A stretch of 64,000 nt of DNA from Paraburkholderia phenazinium. GTDB lineage: Bacteria > Pseudomonadota > Gammaproteobacteria > Burkholderiales > Burkholderiaceae. This document shows positions 33,454-42,531 of the stretch, in pieces (position 1 is the stretch's first letter; every line of letters starts with the position of its first letter). The stretch is from assembly GCF_900141745.1 (NCBI RefSeq), contig NZ_FSRM01000001.1, forward strand, positions 2,604,001 through 2,668,000. Reading direction: 5' to 3'. The notes beneath the pieces were generated by a model. The model ran no database searches. It worked only from the letters and a program-made list of their open reading frames with translations, and was not told the DNA's origin. A program made the position numbers and the translations under genes.

Positions 33454-35769
33454 TCAGAACGACGTGCCGATCTGGAACTGGAACTTCTGGTACTGGTCGC
33501 CGGCGTGCTTGATGAGCGGCAAGCCGAAGTCGAGCTTGAGCGGGCCGATTGGGGAAATCCATTCGAGGCCGGTACCGTAGCTGTAGCGCAGACCGTTGGC
33601 GCCGGTGCTGTTGCCTTCGGTGCCCCAGACGTTGCCGCCGTCGAAGAACGTGAAGATGCGCAGCGTGCGGTCGTAGCCGGTGCCCGGCAGCGGGAAGGTC
33701 AGTTCGATATTGCCGACCAGCAGCTTCGAGCCGCCGATCGGATCGCCCGTGGTCGCATCGCGCGGACCCAGCGAACTCGGCTCATAGCCGCGCACCGAAC
33801 CGATACCGCCGGCGTAGTAGTTCTTGAAGATCGGGTACGGCTCGCCGCCGAGGCCGTTACCGTAACCGCCCTGGAAGTTCAGGCCCAGCACGAAGCCTTT
33901 CGCAAACGAGTAGTAATACTGCGCCTGGAAATCGGTCTTGTAGTACGTGGTGCGGGCGATCGGCGTGCCGTACTCGGCGTTGAACTGCGTGAAGTAGCCG
34001 CGGCTCGGCACCAGTGCGCTGTCGCGATTGTCGCGCGACCAGCCAAGCGTCAGCGGCACGTTGTTCGACACGCGGCCGAAGTCGTTCACGTAGTCGATAT
34101 AGCTTTGCGGCGTGGTGGAATCGACGTCCAGACGGTTCTGCTCGATACCGGTGCCGAAGTAGACCATGTCCGACTCGGAGAACGGCACGCCGAACTTCAG
34201 GTCGGCGCCGAGCGTAATGATCCGGAAACTCGTATCGGTGACGTTCGAGTAGTAGAGCGGTTCGCTAGTGCGGTAGTAGACGTCGGTAATGCGCTTGATG
34301 CCGTCCACCGTGAAGTATGGGTCGACCTGTGTGACCGTCAGCGTACGGAACGTCGTCGCGGTATTCACGTTCACCGCGAGGCTCGTACCCGAACCGAACA
34401 CGTTGTCCTGCGACACGCCTGCCGAAATGATCGGGCCTTCGCCGGAACCGTAGCCAAGACCGAGAGTAACGGAGCCGGTCGGCTTTTCCGTCACCTTCAC
34501 GGCGATGTCGACTTCGTCGGCGGTGCCTTCGACTGGCACGGTGGTGACGTCGACATCCGTGAAGTAGCCGAGACGGTTGATCCGGTCTTTCGACAGCGCA
34601 AGGCGGCTCGAATCGAACCACGAGCTTTCGAGCTGACGCATTTCGCGGCGGATCACTTCGTCGCGCGTGCGGGTGTTGCCCACGATGTTGATGTTCCGCA
34701 CGTACACGCGGCGGCTCGGATCCACCTGCAGCGTCAGGTCGACTGTATGGTGTTGCTGGTCGATCTGCGGCTCCGCGTTCACGGTTGCGAACGCGTAACC
34801 GTATTCACCGAGCTTGTCGACCACGGCCTTCGTGGCAGCCTTCAGCTTGGCAGCGGAAAATCGGTCGCCCGGTTTGATCTTGACGAGTTTCGTCAGCTCT
34901 GCCTGGCGATCGAGCAGGTTGCCGGACAGACGGATGCCCGAAATCGTGTACGGCTCGCCCTCATGCAGCGTGAGCGTGAGGTACATGTCCTTCTTGTCCG
35001 GCGACAGCGAGACCTGGGTCGAATCGATATTGAACTCGAGGTAGCCGCGGTCGAGGTAATACGAGCGCAGGTTTTCGAGGTCGGTAGTCAGCTTGTCTTT
35101 TGCGTACACATCGTTCTTGGAGTACCACGAGAACCAGTTTGGCGTGGACTCCTGCATTTCGTCGTGCAGCGTGCCGTCGCTGAACACCTTGTTGCCGATG
35201 AAGTTGACCTGGCGGATCTTCGCGCTCGGACCTTCGATCACCGAGAACAGCAGGCCGACGCGATCGCGGTCGATCGGCGTGACCGTGGTCGTGACTTCGG
35301 CGGCATAGAAGCCGCGGGTCAGGTACTGGCGCTTGAGCTCCTGCTCGGCGCGGTCGACCAGCGACTTGTCGTAATAGCGGCCGAGCGACAAGCCGACCGA
35401 GCTTAGTGCCTTGTTCAGGTTGTCCTTGTCGAATTCATGGAGGCCCGAGAAATCGATCGTGCCGATGGCGGGGCGTTCCTCCACCTGCACGACGACGACG
35501 TTACCTTCGGTCGAAATCCTGACGTCATTGAAGAAGCCCGTTGCGTACAGCGCGCGGATCGCGGCGGACGCCTTGTCGTCGGTGAACGTGTCGCCCTGCT
35601 TGATGCTCAGGTAGGAGAAAACGGTGTTCGGTTCGACCCGCTTGAGGCCTTCGAGCCGGATATCGCGCACCACGAAAGGCGTGACGGCGAAGGCCGAGAC
35701 GGAGGTGACGCTCAGGCCGATCAGTGTCAGCGCCCTTACATGGCGGGCCGATAGTGTTTCAAGGTTCAT
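33454..35769 (-). CDS. Outer-membrane assembly factor BamA homologue
   Basis: About 771 residues: signal peptide (ending near SVSAFA), five POTRA domains to about residue 425, then a 16-strand barrel ending in the typical C-terminal Phe (QFQIGTSF). The barrel carries the conserved VRGY loop motif near residue 658 (GSVRGYEPSSLG). It should insert beta-barrel proteins into the outer membrane. In Burkholderiaceae the housekeeping bamA normally sits in the rseP-bamA-skp-lpxD cluster; none of these genes is here, so this looks like a second copy, which is why I give no symbol. ATG 35769 is taken because it gives a clean signal peptide; an upstream ATG at 35817 exists. No strong ribosome binding site precedes either. 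Confidence 0.88.
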   Translation of the reverse strand: MNLETLSARHVRALTLIGLSVTSVSAFAVTPFVVRDIRLEGLKRVEPNTVFSYLSIKQGDTFTDDKASAAIRALYATGFFNDVRISTEGNVVVVQVEERPAIGTIDFSGLHEFDKDNLNKALSSVGLSLGRYYDKSLVDRAEQELKRQYLTRGFYAAEVTTTVTPIDRDRVGLLFSVIEGPSAKIRQVNFIGNKVFSDGTLHDEMQESTPNWFSWYSKNDVYAKDKLTTDLENLRSYYLDRGYLEFNIDSTQVSLSPDKKDMYLTLTLHEGEPYTISGIRLSGNLLDRQAELTKLVKIKPGDRFSAAKLKAATKAVVDKLGEYGYAFATVNAEPQIDQQHHTVDLTLQVDPSRRVYVRNINIVGNTRTRDEVIRREMRQLESSWFDSSRLALSKDRINRLGYFTDVDVTTVPVEGTADEVDIAVKVTEKPTGSVTLGLGYGSGEGPIISAGVSQDNVFGSGTSLAVNVNTATTFRTLTVTQVDPYFTVDGIKRITDVYYRTSEPLYYSNVTDTSFRIITLGADLKFGVPFSESDMVYFGTGIEQNRLDVDSTTPQSYIDYVNDFGRVSNNVPLTLGWSRDNRDSALVPSRGYFTQFNAEYGTPIARTTYYKTDFQAQYYYSFAKGFVLGLNFQGGYGNGLGGEPYPIFKNYYAGGIGSVRGYEPSSLGPRDATTGDPIGGSKLLVGNIELTFPLPGTGYDRTLRIFTFFDGGNVWGTEGNSTGANGLRYSYGTGLEWISPIGPLKLDFGLPLIKHAGDQYQKFQFQIGTSF

Positions 35770-35873
35770 ACGTGCTGACAGGAGAGACAGACAATAGGAG
35801 GATCGCAGGTACATCATTAGCCGATGCCGAAGTGCGAGCGCGAACTTGCTACAAAAGGAGGAATATGGCCGCG

Positions 35874-36272
35874 CTACTGGAGCCGGGCACTGCGGACGCC
35901 GTCCACTTTGGCGAGACCCGTTACGAGCGAAAGCACTTCGGTCATGTGCCGCGCGTCGGCGCGATGCATGCGAAACGAGAGCTCGGCGCCGCCGGGGAGA
36001 CGAAACGAGAGAAGCAGATGAGAGGACTCGCCTTTATCTTTGCCGACGGCCCAGGCTTCGCAGGGCATGGCGAACTTGACGTCGTCTTTCTTTTCGCGCA
36101 CGCGCGCTGACCAGCCAATAGCATTGGAAATAGCGGCCAGCAGTTCATGCATGACGGAGTAGTGCAGGGCGATGCTGTCGGGCTGATTGCCTTTGAGCAT
36201 GAGGTATTGACCATCGCCGGTCAGTTCGAAGGAATGCAGGGAATGAATTGCTAGGGCTACCGGCGGTGACAT
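35874..36272 (-). CDS. Hypothetical cytoplasmic protein
   Basis: 132 residues, no signal peptide or membrane segment. The sequence alternates beta-type and helical stretches (FELTGDGQYLMLKGN, LLLSFRLPGGAELSFRMH). GGGAG precedes the ATG at 36272 with 8-base spacing, and codon usage looks like that of neighbours. I do not recognise the family. It lies 104 bases upstream of the bamA-like gene on the same strand. Confidence 0.6.
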   Translation of the reverse strand: MSPPVALAIHSLHSFELTGDGQYLMLKGNQPDSIALHYSVMHELLAAISNAIGWSARVREKKDDVKFAMPCEAWAVGKDKGESSHLLLSFRLPGGAELSFRMHRADARHMTEVLSLVTGLAKVDGVRSARLQ

Positions 36273-36715
36273 GGATGCACTCCCAAACAATATTGGAGGC
36301 CGAGTCTATGTGAGAAGCCGCGCGGCGAGGTTACTTGCGGTTTACCGATTCTTCCTTTCAGGCGGAGGGCAAACCAATGAGGGTGTAGGGGGCGTGTTAG
36401 CGGGGACGGGGGAAGAAGAAAGCAGGTGCCCCCGCAGCAATGTTCTCAACTTAAGCCCCATTGCATCAGGAGAGTTTGTACGCGAGATGGAAATGGGCAC
36501 GGCTTTTCCGGGTGTCGCTGGACAAGAGCGAAGCCTGCCGAATGGCGCCTCGACTTTCAACGACCGATTTGCAGACTTTTCCGCACGAATTGGGATGGCA
36601 TGCGGGGTAAAAACCTTCAGGAGCTAAACAAGCTTCGCGTCGCGGCCTCCTGATCTTTGCAGTCCTGCTGAATCAGGCGCAACCCGCTGCTCAACCCCGA
36701 TACGGACGCCTGACC
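36273..36715. other. Intergenic region upstream of the effector-immunity island
   Basis: About 440 bases. Short frames exist but none has a convincing start or family-like sequence. The region should contain the promoter of the effector operon; I cannot place it. Confidence 0.4.
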
Positions 36716-38722
36716 ATGAAACAGCAGAGCGCTACCACGCCGCTCGCGCTTTCCTGCACGCGAAGCGCAACGCTCACCTCCCCATGGTTCGTGCAGCGCA
36801 CCGAATACAACCCCGCGCTGGCCACGTACCTGCCGCTCGTGAATGGCGAGACCGCCTTCGCGGCGGTGTTCGACGCCATACGGAACGCGGAGCACAGCAT
36901 CGATATCCTGTGCTGGGGTTTCCAGCCGTCGATGTATTTCAGACGGGGCAGCGACGCGGCGGGTTCGCCGTCGATCGGTGAACTGCTCGAATACAAGGGC
37001 CTCGAAAAACCTCACATCAGGATCCGGCTGCTGGTCTGGAGCGACTCACTGCACGTGGCGTCCTTCTCGGAAGACATGATGCCGGGCAACCACGGGCCAG
37101 TCGGGCTGGCGGGGGCTGCACAGGACGGGCGCACCCGCGCCCAGCGGGAATTCGACCAGCTCTGGTACTGGCGGGCCAACCGGAACAATGTCACGCGGAT
37201 GTCGGCCGGGGCGAGGGCCAATCCGTTTCCCGCAGCGAAATCGGTGGTGACCACGGCATTGAACGCATTGCCGGGCGCGCCAAAACCGCTGGCAAACATT
37301 GAATTCGCCACGCGCGATTTCGATCTGAGGGAGCGTGCCGAAATCGCCTGGCGCACGTGGATGAGCGGCCCGGCGGGCGACCCCACGCTGAGAGAGCGGA
37401 ACACCGCGGCGATGACGGCGGAGCCCTCGCATCACCAGAAGATGGTGCTTGTCGACTACGAGCTTCCCGAGCGGGCCATCGGGTTCGTGATGGGGCACAA
37501 CACGCTGGATGAATACTGGGACCGGGACGATCACACCTGGCTGCGGCAGGCGCCGCGAATGGGACGCAACGGCCTGCATCCGCGGCAGGACATGTCCGCG
37601 AAGGTGACGGGTCCGGTCCTCGAGTACCTGAACGAGAATTTCTGCCAGGCGTGGGACGACGCGACCGGGCAGAACCTGACCCAGGCGCGGGCGGCGCTGG
37701 CTTGCCGGCTGAAGCTGCGCCCGGATCACGGTACGCCGGTGATGGCGCAGATCCTTCGCACGCAGTCGCAGCACGGCAAGGACGGCACGAAGGACATCGC
37801 GTCGCTGTACCTGCAGGCGGTGAACAACACGACGAGATTCGTGTACATCGAAAACCAGTATTTCCGGTATATGCCGGTGGCCGACAGGCTGCGGGAGAAC
37901 GTCAACGCGCAGATCAAGGGGGGGCGCAACCCGGCGAAGCATGGTGAGGTCTATCTGTTCGTGGTCACGAACTCGAACGACGACGGCATCGGCCGCGGGA
38001 CGGTGAGCAGCTACCAGATGCTCGCGGCGCTCGGATATGGCGACCGGATGCCCGGGGTCGAGACACTGGAGAAGAACGACCAGCTTACGCAGCAGGAGCA
38101 GACGCTGGAGAAGCAGCTTGCTGACGAACAGGCGGCCAGCCAGCGCGCGATGATGCAGGGCGCGGGTTTCTCGCAGATGCAGGGGCTTGCGAATTACCTG
38201 CAGGGCGGCCAGACCCGGCAGGCAGAAATCGGGCAGCAGCTGGAGCAGACGAGGCAGGAGAAACGGCGGGTGGCGAGCGTGAGCCCGGACGGCATGACGA
38301 AGGAGGGAGAGCTGGTGCCGCCGCAGGATATGCCGGGGATGAAGGTGCTGGTCTGTACCCTGGTCGCACCGGACACGCCTGCAGGTCAGGCGTGGGATTA
38401 CGTCTATGTCCACCAGAAGCTGATGATCGTTGACGACGTGTTTACGACGCACGGCTCGGCCAATGTCAACCGGCGCAGCATGGAGGTGGATAGCGAACTG
38501 AATATCTGCCATGAGCATGGCGGCCTGACGTCCGCGCTGCGCAAACAGATGTGGGCGCTGCATACGAACAATAGGGGTGCTCAGGATGATGTGTCAAAAG
38601 CGTACAAGGCGTGGAGCGACATCATTTCTCAGAACACCAAAAACCAGAGCAGGAAGCAGGCCCCGATGGCGTCCCTCGTAGGCTTCCTGCGGACCTCGCC
38701 CACACGCACTTACGAGGATTGA
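36716..38722 (+). CDS. Tle5-type phospholipase D, probable type VI secretion effector
   Basis: 668 residues with two HKD motifs: H240-Q-K242-x4-D247 in HHQKMVLVDYE and H566-Q-K568-x4-D573 in HQKLMIVDD, the paired active site of the phospholipase D superfamily. N-terminal residues before about 35 have no signal peptide. A Gln-rich, probably coiled insert of about 65 residues (around 475-540) separates the second half. Bacterial PLDs of this layout followed by Sel1-type lipoproteins form the Tle5 group of type VI lipase effectors, as PldA and PldB of Pseudomonas aeruginosa, which hydrolyse phosphatidylethanolamine of competitor cells. No VgrG or secretion genes are in the window, so delivery is inferred. 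The stop lies 3 bases before the first immunity gene. Confidence 0.85.
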   Translation: MKQQSATTPLALSCTRSATLTSPWFVQRTEYNPALATYLPLVNGETAFAAVFDAIRNAEHSIDILCWGFQPSMYFRRGSDAAGSPSIGELLEYKGLEKPHIRIRLLVWSDSLHVASFSEDMMPGNHGPVGLAGAAQDGRTRAQREFDQLWYWRANRNNVTRMSAGARANPFPAAKSVVTTALNALPGAPKPLANIEFATRDFDLRERAEIAWRTWMSGPAGDPTLRERNTAAMTAEPSHHQKMVLVDYELPERAIGFVMGHNTLDEYWDRDDHTWLRQAPRMGRNGLHPRQDMSAKVTGPVLEYLNENFCQAWDDATGQNLTQARAALACRLKLRPDHGTPVMAQILRTQSQHGKDGTKDIASLYLQAVNNTTRFVYIENQYFRYMPVADRLRENVNAQIKGGRNPAKHGEVYLFVVTNSNDDGIGRGTVSSYQMLAALGYGDRMPGVETLEKNDQLTQQEQTLEKQLADEQAASQRAMMQGAGFSQMQGLANYLQGGQTRQAEIGQQLEQTRQEKRRVASVSPDGMTKEGELVPPQDMPGMKVLVCTLVAPDTPAGQAWDYVYVHQKLMIVDDVFTTHGSANVNRRSMEVDSELNICHEHGGLTSALRKQMWALHTNNRGAQDDVSKAYKAWSDIISQNTKNQSRKQAPMASLVGFLRTSPTRTYED

Positions 38723-38725
38723 CCC

Positions 38726-40006
38726 ATGAGACGAGGCATTCTCATCGCCCTGGTGGCGAGTCTTGCCTGCGCCTGTACGAAGGAGAACCCCTTGGCTTCA
38801 CTACCCAGCATGAGCGCCGTGCGCGCGAATCTCGCCTTTACCTGCGTGCATGAGGACGGCCACCTGCCGCCGCTCGATCCTGCAGCGGACCAGCTGTTCA
38901 GATACGGCCGCTGGCTGCAGAAGCAGGACGGCCCGAAGGACTTTAGCGATATCGCGCGGTATTACCGGATCGCGGCGGCCCACGATCACTACAAGGCCAA
39001 TACCAACCTTCAGGCGCTGGTGTCGACGGGACTGGCCGATTCGCCTAATGCACCGGAAGAGACGGTCGACCTGGCAATCCAGCTGGTCAAACAGGGCGTG
39101 CCGGGCGGCTACTACGACATCGCGCATTACCTCGAACTCGGCTACGGGCTGAAGCAGAACAGCGAGACCGCGTTGCGCTATTTCCGCAAGGCAGCGGATC
39201 TGGGCAGTCCGGACGCGCAGTATTACCTCGCGGAGAAACTGGACCCGATCGACGCCGCGCCTGAGGTTGCGCTGCAGATGTACCGGTGCTCAGCGGATCA
39301 GGGACATGGCAAGGCCGCAACCTCCCTGGCGATTGGCCGCAAGACAGACAAGTTCTACGCTGAAGCAGTCAGGGCTTTCCAGCAGGGCATCATGGCGGGA
39401 AACAGTCAGGCCGCGTCGTTTCTGGAAAATGGCTTCAAGGGTCCCCCACCCGATGATCGCCTGTATTACCTTGCTGTTCAGAACGATCCCGAACGCTCGC
39501 ACCGCTATGAAGTGATCGGTAAATTCCTCGACGACAACGAAGGTCTGAACCCGAAAGTCCCCGACATTGACCAGATCGTGCCACTGCCGCCGGCGAAACT
39601 ACCGCCGTGGGACGGCACGTTCCAGTGGGAGAAGGAACAGGCCGCAGCCGTGCCGCCGCAGAAACCCTCCGATGCGCTGGTTGAAAAACTGGCCCGCGAG
39701 AAGAGCCTCGACCCGGCGACAGGGCTTCGGGTCAGGACCGCGCATGAAAAGGAACTGGAGAGCCGCGTGCCGCTGGGCACGCTCGTTCGCCCCGGCGAAG
39801 TCTGCCCGCAGGACGGCGTGTGGTGTGTCCGGGGATTTGCTTCGGTCAGCTACGACGCGACGCGCCGTTTCAGGAAAGGCGAGACGATGCCGCCACTCGC
39901 CCTGAAGGATCCCCGTCTCATTCCTGGCCTGGACTGGCTGCTTGGTATGCGCGTATACCGTACCAATGAGGAATGGAGTCTCAAGGCATACGTCGACGAG
40001 GCATAA
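38726..40006 (+). CDS. Sel1-repeat lipoprotein, probable immunity protein (copy 1)
   Basis: 426 residues. Signal sequence MRRGILIALVASLACACTK has a lipoprotein-like end (Cys 17 as probable acylated residue), placing it in the periplasm. Sel1/TPR-like helical repeats fill about residues 55-240 (NSETALRYFRKAADLGSPDA is a clear repeat), followed by a Pro-rich linker and a C-terminal domain of about 120 residues with two Cys (GEVCPQDGVWCVRG). It starts 3 bases after the phospholipase gene. The immunity proteins of P. aeruginosa PldB are also Sel1-like and periplasmic. The second copy (40199-41479) is about 93% identical by my residue count. Confidence 0.82.
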   Translation: MRRGILIALVASLACACTKENPLASLPSMSAVRANLAFTCVHEDGHLPPLDPAADQLFRYGRWLQKQDGPKDFSDIARYYRIAAAHDHYKANTNLQALVSTGLADSPNAPEETVDLAIQLVKQGVPGGYYDIAHYLELGYGLKQNSETALRYFRKAADLGSPDAQYYLAEKLDPIDAAPEVALQMYRCSADQGHGKAATSLAIGRKTDKFYAEAVRAFQQGIMAGNSQAASFLENGFKGPPPDDRLYYLAVQNDPERSHRYEVIGKFLDDNEGLNPKVPDIDQIVPLPPAKLPPWDGTFQWEKEQAAAVPPQKPSDALVEKLAREKSLDPATGLRVRTAHEKELESRVPLGTLVRPGEVCPQDGVWCVRGFASVSYDATRRFRKGETMPPLALKDPRLIPGLDWLLGMRVYRTNEEWSLKAYVDEA

Positions 40007-40129
40007 AGGCGTGAGTCCGGGAGAACATGCGCCGCCCGCTATTTAGTTATCGGGCGGCGTTGACGTGCCGGATACGTATCAGCAATGGAGCCGGATCATT
40101 TCAGGAAACAGCAGATACCTGGGCAGTAA

Positions 40130-40195
40130 GCCACCCCGTCGGCGTTCCTTGCGGATTTCCTGCGCACTTCTCTCAAACACGCTTACGAGGATTGA
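40130..40195 (+). pseudogene. Remnant of a second Tle5 effector C-terminus
   Basis: The 21 codons before TGA 40193-40195 end FLRTSLKHAYED. The intact effector ends FLRTSPTRTYED. The remnant is followed by the same 3-base gap (CCC) and an immunity-gene start, exactly as at 38720-38726. Upstream of about 40130 the frame is closed by a stop (TAA 40127-40129). It shows that the second immunity gene arose with its own effector gene, of which only the tail is left. Confidence 0.75.
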
Positions 40196-40198
40196 CCC

Positions 40199-41479
40199 AT
40201 GAGACGAGGCGTTCTTGTCGCCCTGCTGGCGAGTCTTGTCTGTGCCTGTACCAAGGTGAACCCGTTGGCTTCACTACCTAGCATCAGCGCCGTGCGCGCG
40301 AATCTCGCCTTTACCTGCGTGCACGAGGCAGACCATCTGCCGCCGCTCGATCCCGATGCGGACCAGCTGTTCAGATACGGCCGCTGGCTGCAGAAGCAGG
40401 ACGGCCCGAAGGACTTCGACGATATCGCACGGTATTACCGGATCGCGGCGGCTCACGATCACTACAAGGCCAACACCAACCTTCAGGCGCTGGTGTCGAC
40501 GGGGCTGGCCGATTCTCCGGATGCACCGAAAGAGACGGTGGACCTGGCAGTGCAACTGGCGAAACAGGGCGTGCCGGGCGGCTACTACGACATCGCGCAT
40601 TACCTCGAACTCGGGTACGGGCTGAAGCAGAACAGCGAGACCGCGTTGCGCTATTTCCGCAAGGCAGCGGACCTGGGCAGTCCGGACGCGCAGTATTACC
40701 TCGCAGAGAAACTGGATCCGATTGACGCCGCACCTGAGGTTGCGCTGCAGATGTACCGGTGCTCAGCGGATCAGGGACATGGCAAGGCCGCGACCTCCCT
40801 GGCGATTGGCCGCAAGACAGACAAGTTCTACGCTGAAGCAGTCAGGGCTTTCCAGCAGGGCGTCATGGCTGGAAACAGCATGGCTGCGTCGTTTCTGGAA
40901 GACGGCTTCAAGGGCCCTCCACCGGACGATCGCCTGAATTATCTGGCTGTCCCAAACGACCCCGAACGCTCGCGTCGCTACAGAGCGATCCGTAAATTCC
41001 TCGACAGGAACGAAGGTCTGAACCCGAAAGTCCCCGACGTCGACCAGATCGTGCCACTGCCGCCGGCACCGCTGCCGCCGTGGGACGGCACGTTCCAGTG
41101 GGAGAAGGAACAGGCCGCAGCCGTGCCGCCGCAGAAACCCTCCGATGCGCTGGTTGAAAGGCTGGCCCGTGAGAAGAGCCTCGACCCGGCGACAGGGCTT
41201 CGGGTCAGGACCGCGCGTGAAAAGGAACTGGAGAGCCGCGTGCCGCTAGGCACGCTTGTTCGCCCCGGCGAAGTCTGCCCGCAGGACGGCGTGTGGTGTG
41301 TTCGGGGATTCGCTTCGGTCAGCTACGACGCGACGCGCCGTTTCAGGAAAGGCGAGACGATGCCGCCACTCGCCCTGAAGGATCCCCGTCCCATTCCTGG
41401 CCTGGACTGGCTACTCGGTATGCGCGTATACCGCACCAATGAGGAATGGAGCCTCAAGGCATACGTCGACGAGACATAA
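40199..41479 (+). CDS. Sel1-repeat lipoprotein, probable immunity protein (copy 2)
   Basis: 426 residues, the same length as copy 1 with about 30 substitutions by my count. The lipoprotein signal is slightly better (LLASLVCACTK). Residues about 125-228 are identical in both copies, whereas some ten changes fall in residues about 230-290 (for example MAGNSMAASFLEDGF against MAGNSQAASFLENGF, and RRYRAIRKFLDRNEG against HRYEVIGKFLDDNEG). This suggests specificity drift toward a variant effector. It directly follows the effector remnant and shares the trailing motif GGCGTGAGTCCGGG with copy 1 just after its stop. Confidence 0.82.
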   Translation: MRRGVLVALLASLVCACTKVNPLASLPSISAVRANLAFTCVHEADHLPPLDPDADQLFRYGRWLQKQDGPKDFDDIARYYRIAAAHDHYKANTNLQALVSTGLADSPDAPKETVDLAVQLAKQGVPGGYYDIAHYLELGYGLKQNSETALRYFRKAADLGSPDAQYYLAEKLDPIDAAPEVALQMYRCSADQGHGKAATSLAIGRKTDKFYAEAVRAFQQGVMAGNSMAASFLEDGFKGPPPDDRLNYLAVPNDPERSRRYRAIRKFLDRNEGLNPKVPDVDQIVPLPPAPLPPWDGTFQWEKEQAAAVPPQKPSDALVERLAREKSLDPATGLRVRTAREKELESRVPLGTLVRPGEVCPQDGVWCVRGFASVSYDATRRFRKGETMPPLALKDPRPIPGLDWLLGMRVYRTNEEWSLKAYVDET

Positions 41480-41487
41480 AGGCGTGA

Positions 41488-41670
41488 GTCCGGGCGAATA
41501 GCGACGGCACGCTCAATACGATCGAATCGTTGCGCTGGCGTGCTGCGCGCGAAGGCGATCTGGTTGCACAGGCGCAGATGGCGGATGTCTTTGACAAAAT
41601 AAAAAAGCCTGCCATCGCGGCGTCATTGCGCGCGTGTGCGACTGAACAGAATCCGGATCTAACGCACTAG
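41488..41670 (+). pseudogene. Fragment of a further, start-less reading frame
   Basis: After a stop at 41485-41487 the frame is open for 60 codons to TAG 41668-41670, with no plausible start at its head. It reads like a helical Sel1-type or immunity-like tail (RWRAAREGDLVAQAQMADVF and later SLRACATEQNPDLTH). It does not match the two preceding lipoproteins. I take it as the 3' end of another gene truncated by the same rearrangements; function unknown. Confidence 0.45.
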
Positions 41671-41979
41671 GGTAGATTGGCAACGAAGCCGAATTATCCG
41701 CAGGTCAGCGCCGTATTTCGCGGGTTCGACGCGCAGCACGGCTTGCACGACCATCGCATCCTTGCAGACTGACGTCTTGTCACATGTCGCCCGCCATTTC
41801 AGGGCAGGACGGCTAGAGTTTGCTGTCTCTTCCGGATAGAAAATGCATCTGTCCACGCAACGACGTCGGACGCGCGAAAGTAAGTGCCGCCCCGCGCAGG
41901 GGCGACACTAAAGGATCACGAACAGATCAGGGAAAGGCAACCGAAAGACCGGACAATCACGCGTTAAAACCACGCGCCA
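41671..41979. other. Intergenic region with one hairpin
   Basis: About 310 bases without a gene. An imperfect hairpin, AGTG-C-CGCCCC (41883-41893) with GGGGCG-A-CACT (41899-41909), has one mismatch and no T-run, so it is not a clear terminator. Confidence 0.4.
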
Positions 41980-42279
41980 TTACCAGTGCCGATGCCCATA
42001 GTAGTCATGCCGCGACCACCAGCGATGCCCGTCCCAGTACTGGCCGCTATGCCAACCGATAACCAGCGACGGCGAAACGACAACAGGTGCCGCCACAACC
42101 GGTTGATAGGCTACGACAGCAGGCGGCGGAGGCGGCGGTGCATAAACCGGAGCAGGCGCGACATAAACCGGCGCCGGCAACGCCAGGTTGATCCCGATAC
42201 CGACACCCGCATTGGCGAACTGCGAGACACCGAAGATAGCTGCCCCGAGACCGAGGCTGATCAAGAGTTTGCTTTTCAT
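41980..42279 (-). CDS. Small exported Pro-rich protein with aromatic C-terminus
   Basis: 99 residues. Signal peptide MKSKLLISLGLGAAIFGVSQ, cleaved near FANA; then a Val/Ala/Pro-rich middle with six consecutive prolines, and a Trp/His/Tyr-rich end (GWHSGQYWDGHRWW then SRHDYYGHRHW). Such YWDGHRW tails recur in small exported proteins of Burkholderiaceae whose function is unknown; His and aromatic residues could bind metal or envelope sugars. ATG 42279 is preceded by GGAGGT at ideal spacing. Confidence 0.8.
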   Translation of the reverse strand: MKSKLLISLGLGAAIFGVSQFANAGVGIGINLALPAPVYVAPAPVYAPPPPPPAVVAYQPVVAAPVVVSPSLVIGWHSGQYWDGHRWWSRHDYYGHRHW

Positions 42280-42531
42280 GTTGACCTCCATACGTGTGGG
42301 GATGACGGCTTAACTGTAGCGCTGCGAAAGAACCCTTGAGTTACGCAAATGCAACAAAGCGTGAAGCTTGAAATTTTCCCCATTGCGCGCCAATAGACGC
42401 TTTCGGGCGCGGTGTCTGGCGCAGGCGTGAGCGGGCGCAAGCGAGCGGCAACAGATGGTAATAACCGTAAAACGCTTTGCAACAGGACGAGGGGCGCAAA
42501 ACGCCCGCACCTCGCGCTGAGAAGTGCGCAA

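Noticed and set aside
41883..41909. G+C hairpin as terminator for the effector-immunity island
   Set aside because: It has a mismatch and no T-run and lies more than 200 bases after the last remnant.
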